Position numbers and translations under genes: made by a program | The notes under the pieces: generated by a model | What the model was told of the DNA's origin: nothing | Databases searched by the model: none | The model's input: the letters and a program-made list of their open reading frames with translations, nothing else | Shown: in pieces, positions 1 through 6,236 of the stretch | Numbering within the stretch: position 1 is the stretch's first letter | How the letters are laid out: every line of letters starts with the position of its first letter | Assembly (NCBI GenBank): GCA_023431055.1 | Contig: JAEYXX010000179.1 | Span: 1-7,221, forward strand | DNA: 7,221 nucleotides | Source: Pseudomonadota bacterium | GTDB taxonomy: Bacteria > Pseudomonadota > Gammaproteobacteria > Pseudomonadales > Pseudomonadaceae | Direction: 5' to 3'

Positions 1-194
1 GAGTCGAGCAAACCGAAGCACTGGCCATGAAGGAATTGCCGCTGGGCACCGCCTACGCCATCTGGACCGGCGTCGGCGCGGTGGGCACGGTGATCGCCGG
101 CATCATCCTGTTCGGCGAATCCATGGCGCTGCTGCGCCTGGCCAGCGTCGCACTGATCGTCTGCGGGCTGATCGGGCTCAAGCTGAGCCACTGA
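1..194 (+). CDS. gdx: SugE/Gdx-type small multidrug resistance (SMR) exporter, C-terminal part
   Basis: The 5' end lies outside the window. The first complete codon starts at base 3, and the frame runs 63 codons to TGA at 192-194. The visible part has the SugE-subgroup motif [15 protein letters not shown] followed by a helix containing GIILFGES, then a last hydrophobic helix ending [11 protein letters not shown] proteins are about 105 residues with four membrane helices, so this is roughly the last 60%, covering about helices 3 and 4. Known for the family: the SugE/Gdx branch exports guanidinium in exchange for protons as an antiparallel dimer in the inner membrane, while the EmrE branch exports larger cations. 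The GTAYAIWTG motif favours Gdx. The guanidine riboswitch that often precedes gdx would be upstream of the window and cannot be checked. The gene is convergent with the next one. Confidence 0.9.
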   Translation, partial: VEQTEALAMKELPLGTAYAIWTGVGAVGTVIAGIILFGESMALLRLASVALIVCGLIGLKLSH

Positions 195-214
195 GAAAGT
201 CGGAATACAGATTC

Positions 215-311
215 GTGGGAGGCGCTTCAGCGGCGAAAGCATCGCGGCTACGACTGCATGGATGCAGGAGGTAGAGCGAAGCAGGATGCCCGAGCCGAAA
301 GCCCCTCCCAC
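215..311. repeat. REP-like composite palindromic repeat between convergent genes
   Basis: GTGGGAGG at 215-222 is the exact reverse complement of CCTCCCAC at 304-311. Extending inwards, GTGGGAGGCGCTT faces a reverse-complemented GTGGGAGGGGCTT, with one difference. The left arm continues CAGCGGCGAAAGCATCGCGGC, resembling the common Pseudomonas REP core (GGCTTCAGCCGCGATGC). About 50 bp of other sequence, including the small palindrome TGCAT-GG-ATGCA at 256-267, separates the arms. It sits between the stop codons of two convergent genes, where REP elements are common, and might act as a transcription barrier. It has no T-run, so it is not called a terminator. Family membership is inferred from memory of the core motif. 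Confidence 0.6.
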
Positions 312-315
312 AGGG

Positions 316-2190
316 TCATCGCCAATCGCCACGCAACTCGGCCACCTGCGCCTGCAACGCCTCGCGCCGCGCCAGCTCAGGCGCCAGCGGCGCGCCGGCC
401 ACCAGGCACACCCGCGACCATAGGCGCTTGAACAGGCCCTTGCGCGGGTCGCGGCTGAAGAAGCTGCCCCACAGGCCGCGCAGCGCCATGGGGATCACCG
501 GCACCGGGTTCTCCTCGATGATCCGTTCGATGCCGGCCTTGAACTCGTTGATCTCGCCATCGCCAGTCAGCTTGCCCTCGGGGAAGATGCACACCAGCTC
601 GCCGTTGCGCAGGTACTCGGCGATCTTCTTGAACGCCGCGTCGTAGATCAGCAGATCCTCGTTGCGCCCGGCGATCGGTACGGTGCCGGCAGTGCGGAAG
701 ACGAAGTTGAGCACCGGCAGGTCGTAGATCTTGTAGTACATGACGAATCGCACCGGCCGGCGAATGGCGCCGCCGATCAGCAGCGCATCGACGAAGGACA
801 CGTGGTTGCACACCAGCACCGCTGGCCCCTCGTCGGGAATGGCGTCCAGGCCCTTGTGCTCGACCCGGTACATCGAATGCCCCAGCAGCCAGATGAGAAA
901 ACGCATGCTGAACTCGGGGACGATCTTGAAGATGTAGCTGTTCACCGCGATGTTCATCAGCGAGATGGCCAGAAACAGCTGCGGAATCGACAGCCCGGCG
1001 ACGCTCAGGAACAGGATCGCGACGATGGCCGACGCCACCATGAACAGCGCATTGAGAATGTTGTTGGCGGCGATCACCCGCGCCCGCTCATGCTCGGCGG
1101 TGCGCGACTGGATCAGCGCATACAGCGGCACGATATAGAAGCCACCGAAAAGACCGATGCCGAGAATGCAGCCGAGAATCCACCAGGCCTGGCCATAGCC
1201 CAGCAGCGCCAGCCAGTCATGCGGCGCAGCGCCCTGTGGGAAACCGCCGGAGAACCACCACAGCAGCATGCCGAACAGGGTCAGGCCAATGGAGCCGAAC
1301 GGCACCAGGCCGATCTCCACCTTGTGCCCGCTCATGCGCTCGCAAAGCATCGAGCCCAGGCCGATACCCAGCGAGAACACGGTGAGAATCAGCGTCACTA
1401 CGCTCTCGTCACCGTACAGCCACTCCTTGGCGTAAGCCGGAATCTGCGTCAGGTAGATCGCGCCGAGAAACCAGAACCAGGAGTTGCCCACCAGCGAGCG
1501 CGACACCGCCGGACGCTGGCCCAAGCCGAGTTTCATGATCACCCAGGACTGACGGAAGATGTTCCAGTCCAGCGGCAGCGTCGGCATGGCCGCCGAAGCC
1601 TTGGGAATACCCTGGCTGGCCAGGTAGCCAAGCAGCGCCACACCGACCACTGAACCGGCGACGATGGGCGCATAACTGCTGCTGGCCATCATGATGCCGG
1701 CGCCGATGGTGCCAGCCAGAATTGCCAGGAAGGTGCCCATTTCCACCAGGGCGTTGCCGCCCACCAGCTCCTCTTCCTTCAGGTGCTGCGGCAGGATCGA
1801 ATACTTGACCGGGCCGAACAGCGCCGACTGCGTGCCCATGGCGAACAGCACGGCGAGCATCAGCGGCAGGTTGTCCAGCAGCACCCCAGCGGCGCCGGCG
1901 AGCATGATCAGGATCTCGGCGAACTTGATCTTGCGGATCAGCGCGTCCTTGGCGAACTTCTCGCCAAACTGCCCGCCGAGAGCGGAGAACAGAAAGAACG
2001 GCAGGATGAACAGCAAGGCGCAGAGATTGACCAGCAGATCGCGGTCAGCGCCCGTGTTGAGCTTGAAGAGGATGGCGAGAATCAGCGACTGCTTGAAGAT
2101 GTTGTCGTTGAAGGCGCCGAGCAATTGCGTCACGAAAAACGGCAGAAAACGCTTCTTGCCGAGCAGGGCGAACTGCGATTGTTGGGTCAT
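316..2190 (-). CDS. LplT-like MFS transporter fused to PlsC-type acyltransferase
   Basis: A 624-residue inner-membrane protein. Residues about 12-410 form a twelve-helix MFS domain with LplT-like motifs: GAFNDN (25-30), FGPVKYSIL (125-133) and LVGGNALVEMGT (142-153). Residues about 430-624 form a glycerolipid acyltransferase domain with NHVSFVD (462-468, catalytic H463 and D468), GTVPIAGRN (about 503-511) and FPEG (536-539). In E. coli, LplT flips lysophospholipids inward and the separate Aas protein re-acylates them. Here transport and acyl transfer share one chain, and the AMP-binding acyl-ACP synthetase half of Aas is absent, so ready-made acyl-ACP or acyl-CoA is the likely donor (inference). 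An in-frame ATG 26 codons upstream exists, but the ATG at 2188-2190 is preferred: GAGGA lies 9 nt upstream and homology begins soon after it. The extra N-terminal residues look like translated leader. Lysophospholipid as substrate is inferred from the family. Confidence 0.9.
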   Translation of the reverse strand: MTQQSQFALLGKKRFLPFFVTQLLGAFNDNIFKQSLILAILFKLNTGADRDLLVNLCALLFILPFFLFSALGGQFGEKFAKDALIRKIKFAEILIMLAGAAGVLLDNLPLMLAVLFAMGTQSALFGPVKYSILPQHLKEEELVGGNALVEMGTFLAILAGTIGAGIMMASSSYAPIVAGSVVGVALLGYLASQGIPKASAAMPTLPLDWNIFRQSWVIMKLGLGQRPAVSRSLVGNSWFWFLGAIYLTQIPAYAKEWLYGDESVVTLILTVFSLGIGLGSMLCERMSGHKVEIGLVPFGSIGLTLFGMLLWWFSGGFPQGAAPHDWLALLGYGQAWWILGCILGIGLFGGFYIVPLYALIQSRTAEHERARVIAANNILNALFMVASAIVAILFLSVAGLSIPQLFLAISLMNIAVNSYIFKIVPEFSMRFLIWLLGHSMYRVEHKGLDAIPDEGPAVLVCNHVSFVDALLIGGAIRRPVRFVMYYKIYDLPVLNFVFRTAGTVPIAGRNEDLLIYDAAFKKIAEYLRNGELVCIFPEGKLTGDGEINEFKAGIERIIEENPVPVIPMALRGLWGSFFSRDPRKGLFKRLWSRVCLVAGAPLAPELARREALQAQVAELRGDWR

Positions 2191-2214
2191 CGTCCATGGT
2201 CCTCGCGGGGGTAG

Positions 2215-2273
2215 ATTTGCCCGCACAGGCATTTGACTGCAATTCCCCTCACGAAAGCCACAGGGCAAATGCG
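2215..2273. promoter_or_regulatory. Inverted repeats in the leader of the transporter-acyltransferase gene
   Basis: ATTTGCCC at 2215-2222 is the exact reverse complement of GGGCAAAT at 2263-2270. GCATTTG at 2229-2235 is the reverse complement of CAAATGC at 2267-2273. Three related half-sites therefore lie within 25-85 bp upstream of the ATG. They could be a regulator's half-sites or a leader RNA stem, or simply chance. No convincing -35/-10 pair was found for this gene. Confidence 0.25.
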
Positions 2274-2301
2274 AACGCCTTGGCGATCACACGAGGGGGA
2301 C

Positions 2302-2368
2302 CGTAGGGTGGATGTCGCTCTTTACATCCACCAGAGCGGTGGGTCGGTGAAGCGTGATCCACCTTACG
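2302..2368. repeat. Nested-palindrome intergenic repeat
   Basis: The outer arms CGTAGGGTGGAT (2302-2313) and ATCCACCTTACG (2357-2368) are inverted repeats matching at 11 of 12 positions. Inside, GGTGGATGT (2307-2315) and ACATCCACC (2324-2332) form a perfect 9-bp stem with an 8-nt loop. The left arm can therefore pair with either partner. It resembles the GTAGGGTGGAT-type intergenic repeats I recall from several Pseudomonas genomes, but copy number cannot be tested from one window. It lies between the leader of the transporter gene and the terminator of the candidate small RNA. Confidence 0.6.
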
Positions 2369-2434
2369 CAGCTCGACATTGCACAGGCTGCGCCGCACTC
2401 GGGCAAACCTCGACCGCGCCGCCAAACGCAGCGC

Positions 2435-2466
2435 AAAAAAAACGGCAGCCCAATCGGGCTACCGTT
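2435..2466 (-). terminator. Strong intrinsic terminator on the minus strand
   Basis: Read on the minus strand, AACGG-T-AGCCC, loop GATT, then GGGCT-G-CCGTT gives an 11-step stem with one internal mismatch, followed at once by eight T residues (plus-strand A-run 2435-2442, its last two A's shared with the stem). This is a textbook Rho-independent terminator. No minus-strand protein gene ends upstream of it, since the nearest gene on that side is pcpS on the plus strand. It therefore most likely ends a short non-coding transcript and also stops transcription before the transporter-acyltransferase gene. Confidence 0.85.
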
Positions 2467-2563
2467 CTCGAACTCGGAGAAAACGTCAGTGCCCTCGCAC
2501 TGACTACAACCTCACCTGCATTCCCTGGGGAATGCCAGCGCAGTCTGACAAAAGCCAGGACCA
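2435..2563 (-). ncRNA. Candidate structured small RNA (about 130 nt)
   Basis: Between pcpS and the terminator the minus strand reads as a chain of hairpins. In transcript order these are GGAC-GCTG-GTCC, the perfect 8-bp stem GCATTCCC/GGGAATGC (2518-2535), the perfect 8-bp stem GTCAGTGC/GCACTGAC with loop GAGG (2485-2504), a short TTCTC/GAGAA stem, and the intrinsic terminator (2435-2466). Reading frames here have no ribosome-binding site or recognisable protein. The density of stems plus an orphan terminator points to a trans-acting regulatory RNA. The 5' end is approximate, taken from the possible -10 motif at 2570-2576. GGA triplets are too few for a clear RsmY/RsmZ-type decoy. I do not recognise it as a named Pseudomonas sRNA. 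An alternative is an attenuated or antisense transcript related to the pcpS leader. Confidence 0.6.
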
Positions 2564-2569
2564 GCGTCC

Positions 2570-2605
2570 GTTTAGCTTTGTTACCTGCCTGCAAAGAAAT
2601 GTAAA
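2570..2605 (-). promoter_or_regulatory. Possible promoter for the candidate small RNA
   Basis: On the minus strand GCTAAAC (plus 2570-2576) resembles the sigma-S extended -10 (KCTAYACT), agreeing at six of the first seven positions. Alternatively TTTACA (plus 2600-2605) and TAACAA (plus 2578-2583), 16 bp apart, would form a weak sigma-70-type promoter. Either would start transcription at about 2563-2571. Neither is strong enough to decide. Confidence 0.3.
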
Positions 2606-2649
2606 CGGCGGATGACTGGACGGTCCGCGGCGCGGCACAATCGCGCCCC

Positions 2650-3354
2650 ATGAACGCTTATCACCCCGCCTGCTGCAGCCCTCTCGACACGCACAACCCG
2701 CTGCCAAACTCGCTTGCCGGCGCGCAGCTGATCAGCACGCACTTCGACCCGACCCAGCTCACGGTGGATGACTTCGCCCGCTGCGGCATCGCTCCGGTGC
2801 GCGGCGTCGCCAAACGCCAGGCCGAACACCTGGCCGGGCGCCTGTGCGCCCGCGAGGCGCTGCGCCGCGTGACCGGCCAGGCCAGCGTGCCGGCCGTCGG
2901 TGCAGACCGCGCGCCGCAATGGCCGCGTGGCGTGGTCGGCTCCATCACCCACGGCGACAACTGGGCTGCTGCGCTGGTCGCGCCTGACGATCGATGGCGC
3001 GCTCTGGGCCTGGACGTCGAGCGCCTGCTGCCGGCCGAACGCGCCCAACGCCTGCAGGGCGAAATCCTCACTCCCGCCGAGCTGCAACGCCTGCAAGACC
3101 TCGACGAAAACGCCCGCGCCCTGCGCATCAGCCTGAGCTTCTCGCTCAAGGAAAGCCTGTTCAAGGCGCTCTATCCGCTAACCCTGACACGCTTCTATTT
3201 CCATGATGCCGAACTGCTGGACATCGACCAGGACAGCGTGCGCCTGCGCCTGCTGATCGACCTGCACCCGGACTGGCGAACGAGCACCGAGCTGGATGGC
3301 CAATTCGTGCTGTTCGATAACAAGGTGCTGAGCCTGGTGGCCGTGGCGGCGTGA
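2650..3354 (+). CDS. pcpS: Sfp/EntD-type 4'-phosphopantetheinyl transferase (PcpS-like)
   Basis: A 234-residue cytoplasmic enzyme that moves 4'-phosphopantetheine from coenzyme A onto a conserved serine of carrier proteins. Family motifs in order: KRQAEHLAGRLCAREAL (55-71), GSITH (97-101), GLDVE (120-124, Mg-binding D122 and E124) and FSLKESLFK (164-172, with K168, E169 and K172). It closely resembles P. aeruginosa PcpS, which is known to serve both fatty-acid ACP and secondary-metabolite carrier proteins. A similarly broad role is inferred here because no second transferase is visible. The ATG at 2650 is the only usable start, since an in-frame TAA lies at 2602-2604 with no other ATG or GTG between. 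No Shine-Dalgarno sequence precedes it (CAATCGCGCCCC). CACAAT at 2636-2641 could be a -10, which would give a nearly leaderless mRNA. It diverges from the candidate small RNA and converges on the sensor kinase gene. Confidence 0.93.
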   Translation: MNAYHPACCSPLDTHNPLPNSLAGAQLISTHFDPTQLTVDDFARCGIAPVRGVAKRQAEHLAGRLCAREALRRVTGQASVPAVGADRAPQWPRGVVGSITHGDNWAAALVAPDDRWRALGLDVERLLPAERAQRLQGEILTPAELQRLQDLDENARALRISLSFSLKESLFKALYPLTLTRFYFHDAELLDIDQDSVRLRLLIDLHPDWRTSTELDGQFVLFDNKVLSLVAVAA

Positions 3355-3424
3355 TCATGGGACGGCCACAGGTGGATAACCCGGTGCGTGCGGCGCGCCC
3401 TACAAAGCCGGCGGCGGTCACGGC

Positions 3425-3563
3425 GTAGCCCGGATTTCATGCTGGCTGGATAGAGCTATCGCGGCTGAAGCCGCTCCCACGGGACCTGTGAGCCTCTGTA
3501 GGAGCGGCTTCAGCCGCGATGCTTTTGGCCGCGCTCAATCGCCCCGGATTGCATCCGGGCTAC
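3425..3563. repeat. Inverted repeat (GTAGCCCGGAT type) enclosing a REP pair
   Basis: GTAGCCCGGAT at 3425-3435 is the exact reverse complement of ATCCGGGCTAC at 3553-3563. The right copy is itself a palindrome, CCCGGAT-TGC-ATCCGGG (3543-3559). The two copies flank the REP pair described separately. The arrangement suggests one repeat type inserted within another, or a compound mobile repeat unit. Confidence 0.65.
3458..3520. repeat. Inverted pair of Pseudomonas REP elements (BIME-like)
   Basis: A 23-bp sequence at 3458-3480 (ATCGCGGCTGAAGCCGCTCC plus CAC) and its reverse complement at 3498-3520 (GTAGGAGCGGCTTCAGCCGC plus GAT) match at 22 of 23 positions, separated by 17 bp. Each core is itself a GCGGCT-GAA-GCCGC palindrome. 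This is the classic Pseudomonas REP motif, mobilised by RAYT (TnpA-REP) proteins. It lies between the 3' ends of convergent pcpS and the sensor kinase gene, a typical place, and may limit read-through in both directions since no clear intrinsic terminator follows either gene. Confidence 0.9.
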
Positions 3564-3596
3564 AGTGCAGGCAAAAAATCGGTGCGCAATCGCGCC

Positions 3597-5204
3597 TTAT
3601 TCGCCCTGCTGCCGCGGCCACACCAAACTGAAACGCGCGCCGCCGAGACTTTCGCTGCGCCCGATCTGCGCGCGGCCGCCGTGCCAGTAGATGATCCTGC
3701 GCACGATGGACAGGCCCAGCCCGTGCCCACCGGACGCCCGCGTGCGGCTGTCATCGAGACGCAAAAACGGACTGAACAGACGTTCCCAGGCCTCTTCCGG
3801 TACGCCCGGTCCATCGTCCTCGACGTCAATACGACAACGCTTGTAACCGACCTGACAGCTGATCAGCACCTTGCCTTCTGCGTAACGCATGGCATTGCTC
3901 ACCAGATTCTGCAGCGCCCGGTGCAGGTAACGCGGCTCGGCTTCGACCCAGCAGGCGCCGTCGGCCTGCACGCTGAGCACCGCACCGCACTCCACGTGCA
4001 CCTTGTTGCTCAGCGGCGCCAGCTCTTCGATCACCTGATCGATCAGCGCCTTGAGCTCCACCTGCTGGAAGTTCAGCGCCGGCGAACCCTGCTCCAGACG
4101 CGCATAGGTCAGCATCTCGTCGACCAGCTTGTCTAGGTCCTGGATATCGCTGTCCATGCCATCCATGTATTTGCGCTGGGCACTTTCGTTGGGCGCATCG
4201 GCGATCATCTCCAGGCCGAAACGCAGGCGCGCCACCGGCGTGCGCAGCTCATGGGACACCGCCCGCACCAGCTCGCGCTGGGTGCTTAGGGAGGTCTGCA
4301 GGTGCTCGGCCATGGCATTGAAACTGCTGGCCAGGCGCCCCACCGAGTCGGCACCACGCGTCGGCACACGGGCATCCAGGCGACCGCTGGCAATGTGCGT
4401 GGCCGCGCTCTCCAGCGCACGCAGGCGCTGCTCCAGCGAGCGCACCAGCAGATAGACGATCAGGCCGATCAGGCTCAGACCCAGCGCACCGATCAGCACC
4501 AGCAGTTGCGGCGGATAGGGGTTCATCTGGTACAGCGGGCCGATTTCCAGTACCCAGGGCGTATCGACGATGCCGGAGAACACATAGATCGAGTCGCCGC
4601 CCTTGCCCAGCGCCATTACCGTATCGCCCTCGTCGATACGCCGACGCTGATCGAGATCGAGAATGGCGTCTTCGAGTCGCACCAGTTGCAGGTCGAAGCC
4701 GAACTGCTTGGCCGCCTTCAATTCGGCCAGGCGCTGCGGCTGCTCATGCACCGGATAGCGCACCAGTTCGTCGATCAGCAGGTAGTTGGTAGCCCGCGCC
4801 AGTTGCTCGCTGATCTGCTGGATTTCACCCGTCAAAAGCAGCGGCTGCTTGCCGTCGAGCAGGCCATAGACCTTGGCCGAGTGCGGACCGGTCTGGCGCA
4901 CCAGCACATGGCCGCGCTGCAGACGATTGCGCTCGCTGCTTTCCAACCCCACGTCGCTGAGCGCCTGCAGCTCCAGAGGGATGCCGAGCAGGCGCGACCA
5001 GACCACCAGGGCGCGCTTGCGCTCCACCTCGTTCATCGGCAACAGGTTGTCCGCCATCAGGCGAAAGGTGCCGCGCGCCAGCCCCTCGCGGTACTGATCG
5101 CCGCGCACCTCGTTGACCAGGTGCAGGGTGCCGACGCCCAGCAGCGCCACCAGCACCAGCGCGGCGAGCATGCCGCCATAGATGCGCAGGAAGATCGAGT
5201 TCAT
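3597..5204 (-). CDS. RstB-like sensor histidine kinase
   Basis: A 535-residue inner-membrane kinase partnered with the regulator encoded just upstream. Transmembrane helix 1 spans about residues 9-31, a periplasmic sensor region about 32-232, and helix 2 about 233-254. HAMP follows at about 255-307, HisKA has phosphoacceptor H318 in SHELRTPVARLRFGLEM, and the ATPase domain has the N box NLVSNAMRYA (434-443), G1 DDGPGVP (463-469), an F-box FSPF (477-480) and G2 GGHGLGLSI (492-500). All catalytic motifs are intact. The HisKA sequence and regulator match the RstB family. E. coli RstB is about 433 residues, so the sensor region here looks about 100 residues longer. The ATG at 5204 lies 9 bp after the regulator's TGA with only GGCGG close before it, so translational coupling is likely. 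The signal sensed is not known. The protein ends at TAA 3597-3599. Confidence 0.92.
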   Translation of the reverse strand: MNSIFLRIYGGMLAALVLVALLGVGTLHLVNEVRGDQYREGLARGTFRLMADNLLPMNEVERKRALVVWSRLLGIPLELQALSDVGLESSERNRLQRGHVLVRQTGPHSAKVYGLLDGKQPLLLTGEIQQISEQLARATNYLLIDELVRYPVHEQPQRLAELKAAKQFGFDLQLVRLEDAILDLDQRRRIDEGDTVMALGKGGDSIYVFSGIVDTPWVLEIGPLYQMNPYPPQLLVLIGALGLSLIGLIVYLLVRSLEQRLRALESAATHIASGRLDARVPTRGADSVGRLASSFNAMAEHLQTSLSTQRELVRAVSHELRTPVARLRFGLEMIADAPNESAQRKYMDGMDSDIQDLDKLVDEMLTYARLEQGSPALNFQQVELKALIDQVIEELAPLSNKVHVECGAVLSVQADGACWVEAEPRYLHRALQNLVSNAMRYAEGKVLISCQVGYKRCRIDVEDDGPGVPEEAWERLFSPFLRLDDSRTRASGGHGLGLSIVRRIIYWHGGRAQIGRSESLGGARFSLVWPRQQGE

Positions 5205-5213
5205 GGCCGCCGA

Positions 5214-5969
5214 TCAATCGCGCAGGATCGGCGGCGCATCACCGAACGGCAGCGCCTCCGCGGCCTCGGCGACGAACAGGTAGCCCTTGCTACGCACCGT
5301 CTTGATCATGCGCGGATGCATCGGGTCATCACCGATCTTCGGGCGGATACGCGAAATGCGCACGTCGATGGAGCGATCCTGGCCGTCGTACTCGATGCCA
5401 CGCAGGGAATTGAAGATTTCCTCGCGCGACAGGATGCGCCCGGCGTTGACCGCCAGCAGCCAGAGCAGATCGAACTCGGCGCTGGTCAGCTCGATGCCCT
5501 GCTCGCCCAGCCAGGCTTCGCGCATGGCGCTGTCGATGGCCAGCGCACCGAATTGCAGGCGCCGCAGCTGACCTTCGTCACGCTCGCTCTCGCTACCCTC
5601 GCGGCGGCGCAACAGCGCGCGAATGCGCGCCAGCAATACGCGCGGGCGTACCGGCTTGCACACGTAATCATCGGCGCCCATCTCCAGCCCCAGCACCTGG
5701 TCCATGTCGTCGGTGCGCGCGGTCAGCATGAGAATCGGCCCCTTGTAGCCGCTGCGCACCTTGCGGCAGATGCTCAGGCCGTCGTCCCCCGGCAGCATCA
5801 GATCGAGAATCACCAGGTCCGGCTGCTCGGCAAGAATCCGCGCCGCAGCGCGGGCACCATCGGCCTCGATGGCCACGCGCAGGCCGTTGCCCTCCAGATA
5901 CTCGCGGGTCAACTGCGCCAGGCGCTGGTCATCCTCGACGATCAGAATCTGCCACGCTTCTTGTTCCAC
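5214..5969 (-). CDS. OmpR/RstA-family DNA-binding response regulator, GTG start
   Basis: A 251-residue cytoplasmic transcription factor. The receiver domain (about 6-120) has acidic pocket E12/D13, phosphoacceptor D56 in LDLMLPGDDG, T83 and K105 in the DYVCKP motif. The winged-helix domain (about 135-233) has LTSAEFDLLWLL, the recognition-helix region RSIDVRISRIRPKIG and the C-terminal hairpin MIKTVRSKGYLF. The frame stays open upstream to an ATG at 6080, but the start chosen is GTG at 5967-5969. A strong Shine-Dalgarno (AGGGGAGAGG) ends about 5 nt before it, and the protein then begins VEQEAWQILIVEDD, at the usual distance from the receiver core. An ATG six codons upstream (5985-5987) lacks such a site. 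The kinase gene follows after 9 bp, forming a two-gene operon divergent from nrdA. Target genes cannot be read from the sequence. Confidence 0.92.
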   Translation of the reverse strand: MEQEAWQILIVEDDQRLAQLTREYLEGNGLRVAIEADGARAAARILAEQPDLVILDLMLPGDDGLSICRKVRSGYKGPILMLTARTDDMDQVLGLEMGADDYVCKPVRPRVLLARIRALLRRREGSESERDEGQLRRLQFGALAIDSAMREAWLGEQGIELTSAEFDLLWLLAVNAGRILSREEIFNSLRGIEYDGQDRSIDVRISRIRPKIGDDPMHPRMIKTVRSKGYLFVAEAAEALPFGDAPPILRD

Positions 5970-6015
5970 ACCCTCTCCCCTTTGCATACCGGCAAGCGCC
6001 GCAAATACCGCAACC

Positions 6016-6021
6016 ATTCTA
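6016..6021 (-). promoter_or_regulatory. Possible -10 element of the two-component operon
   Basis: On the minus strand this reads TAGAAT, five of six against TATAAT. It would place a transcript start near 6009, leaving about 40 nt of leader before the GTG at 5969. No good -35 lies 16-18 bp upstream, so an activator may be needed, possibly the regulator itself. The call is tentative. Confidence 0.4.
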
Positions 6022-6089
6022 GGGGCTGAGCGCGTCCCGGCGCGAGCAGCAAACCAGAGCCGCCAGGTCAAGCACAGCACATGCCAAAA

Positions 6090-6105
6090 GCACTATATAT
6101 AGTGG
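6090..6105. promoter_or_regulatory. NrdR-box-like palindrome, distal
   Basis: GCACTATATATAGTGG contains the perfect 14-bp palindrome CACTATATATAGTG (6091-6104) and matches the NrdR box pattern (ACACWATATATWGTGT) at 14 of 16 positions. NrdR is an ATP/dATP-sensing repressor of ribonucleotide reductase genes. The box is 121 bp upstream of the response regulator start and more than 760 bp from nrdA, an unusual distance for nrdA control. Confidence 0.65.
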
Positions 6106-6236
6106 TAGTCTGTGCGCCGCCGAACAGCTTCGCCAAGTCGCGGAGATTCCGCCTCCAAGGGCGACGAACGGCATTCAGCAGCCAGAGCCAGAGACCATGC
6201 GGGCTACGCCGCCGACACCCACAAGACACCCACATC

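Noticed and set aside
2191..2268. Longer start for the transporter-acyltransferase (26 extra residues from the ATG at 2268)
   Set aside because: The extra residues look like translated leader. The ATG at 2190 has GAGGA at a good distance and fits the family's N-terminus.
2435..2563. RsmY/RsmZ-type decoy RNA
   Set aside because: Only a few GGA triplets are present and they are not consistently in hairpin loops, unlike the multiple exposed GGA motifs of that class.
2364..2651. 95-codon minus-strand open frame over the sRNA locus
   Set aside because: It runs through the terminator and its T-run, lacks a ribosome-binding site and has no similarity I can recognise.
3371..3403. GGTGGATAAC...CGCCCTAC after pcpS as another copy of the 2302-2368 repeat
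   Set aside because: Only about seven bases are shared and the arms no longer pair. At best a decayed remnant.
3571..3596. Possible terminator of the kinase gene (GCGC-GATT-GCGC followed by ACCGATTTTTT on the minus strand)
   Set aside because: The stem is only 4 bp and the T-run is separated from it by four bases. Too weak to call.
4302..6029. 575-codon open frame on the plus strand, antisense to the two-component genes
   Set aside because: It spans two intact, motif-complete genes and their junction, is extremely rich in Gln, Arg, His and Ala, and has no family motif. This is the usual antisense shadow in high-GC DNA.
5970..6080. Longer start for the response regulator (37 extra residues)
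   Set aside because: A strong Shine-Dalgarno directly serves the GTG at 5969, and the upstream residues do not resemble a receiver-domain N-terminus.
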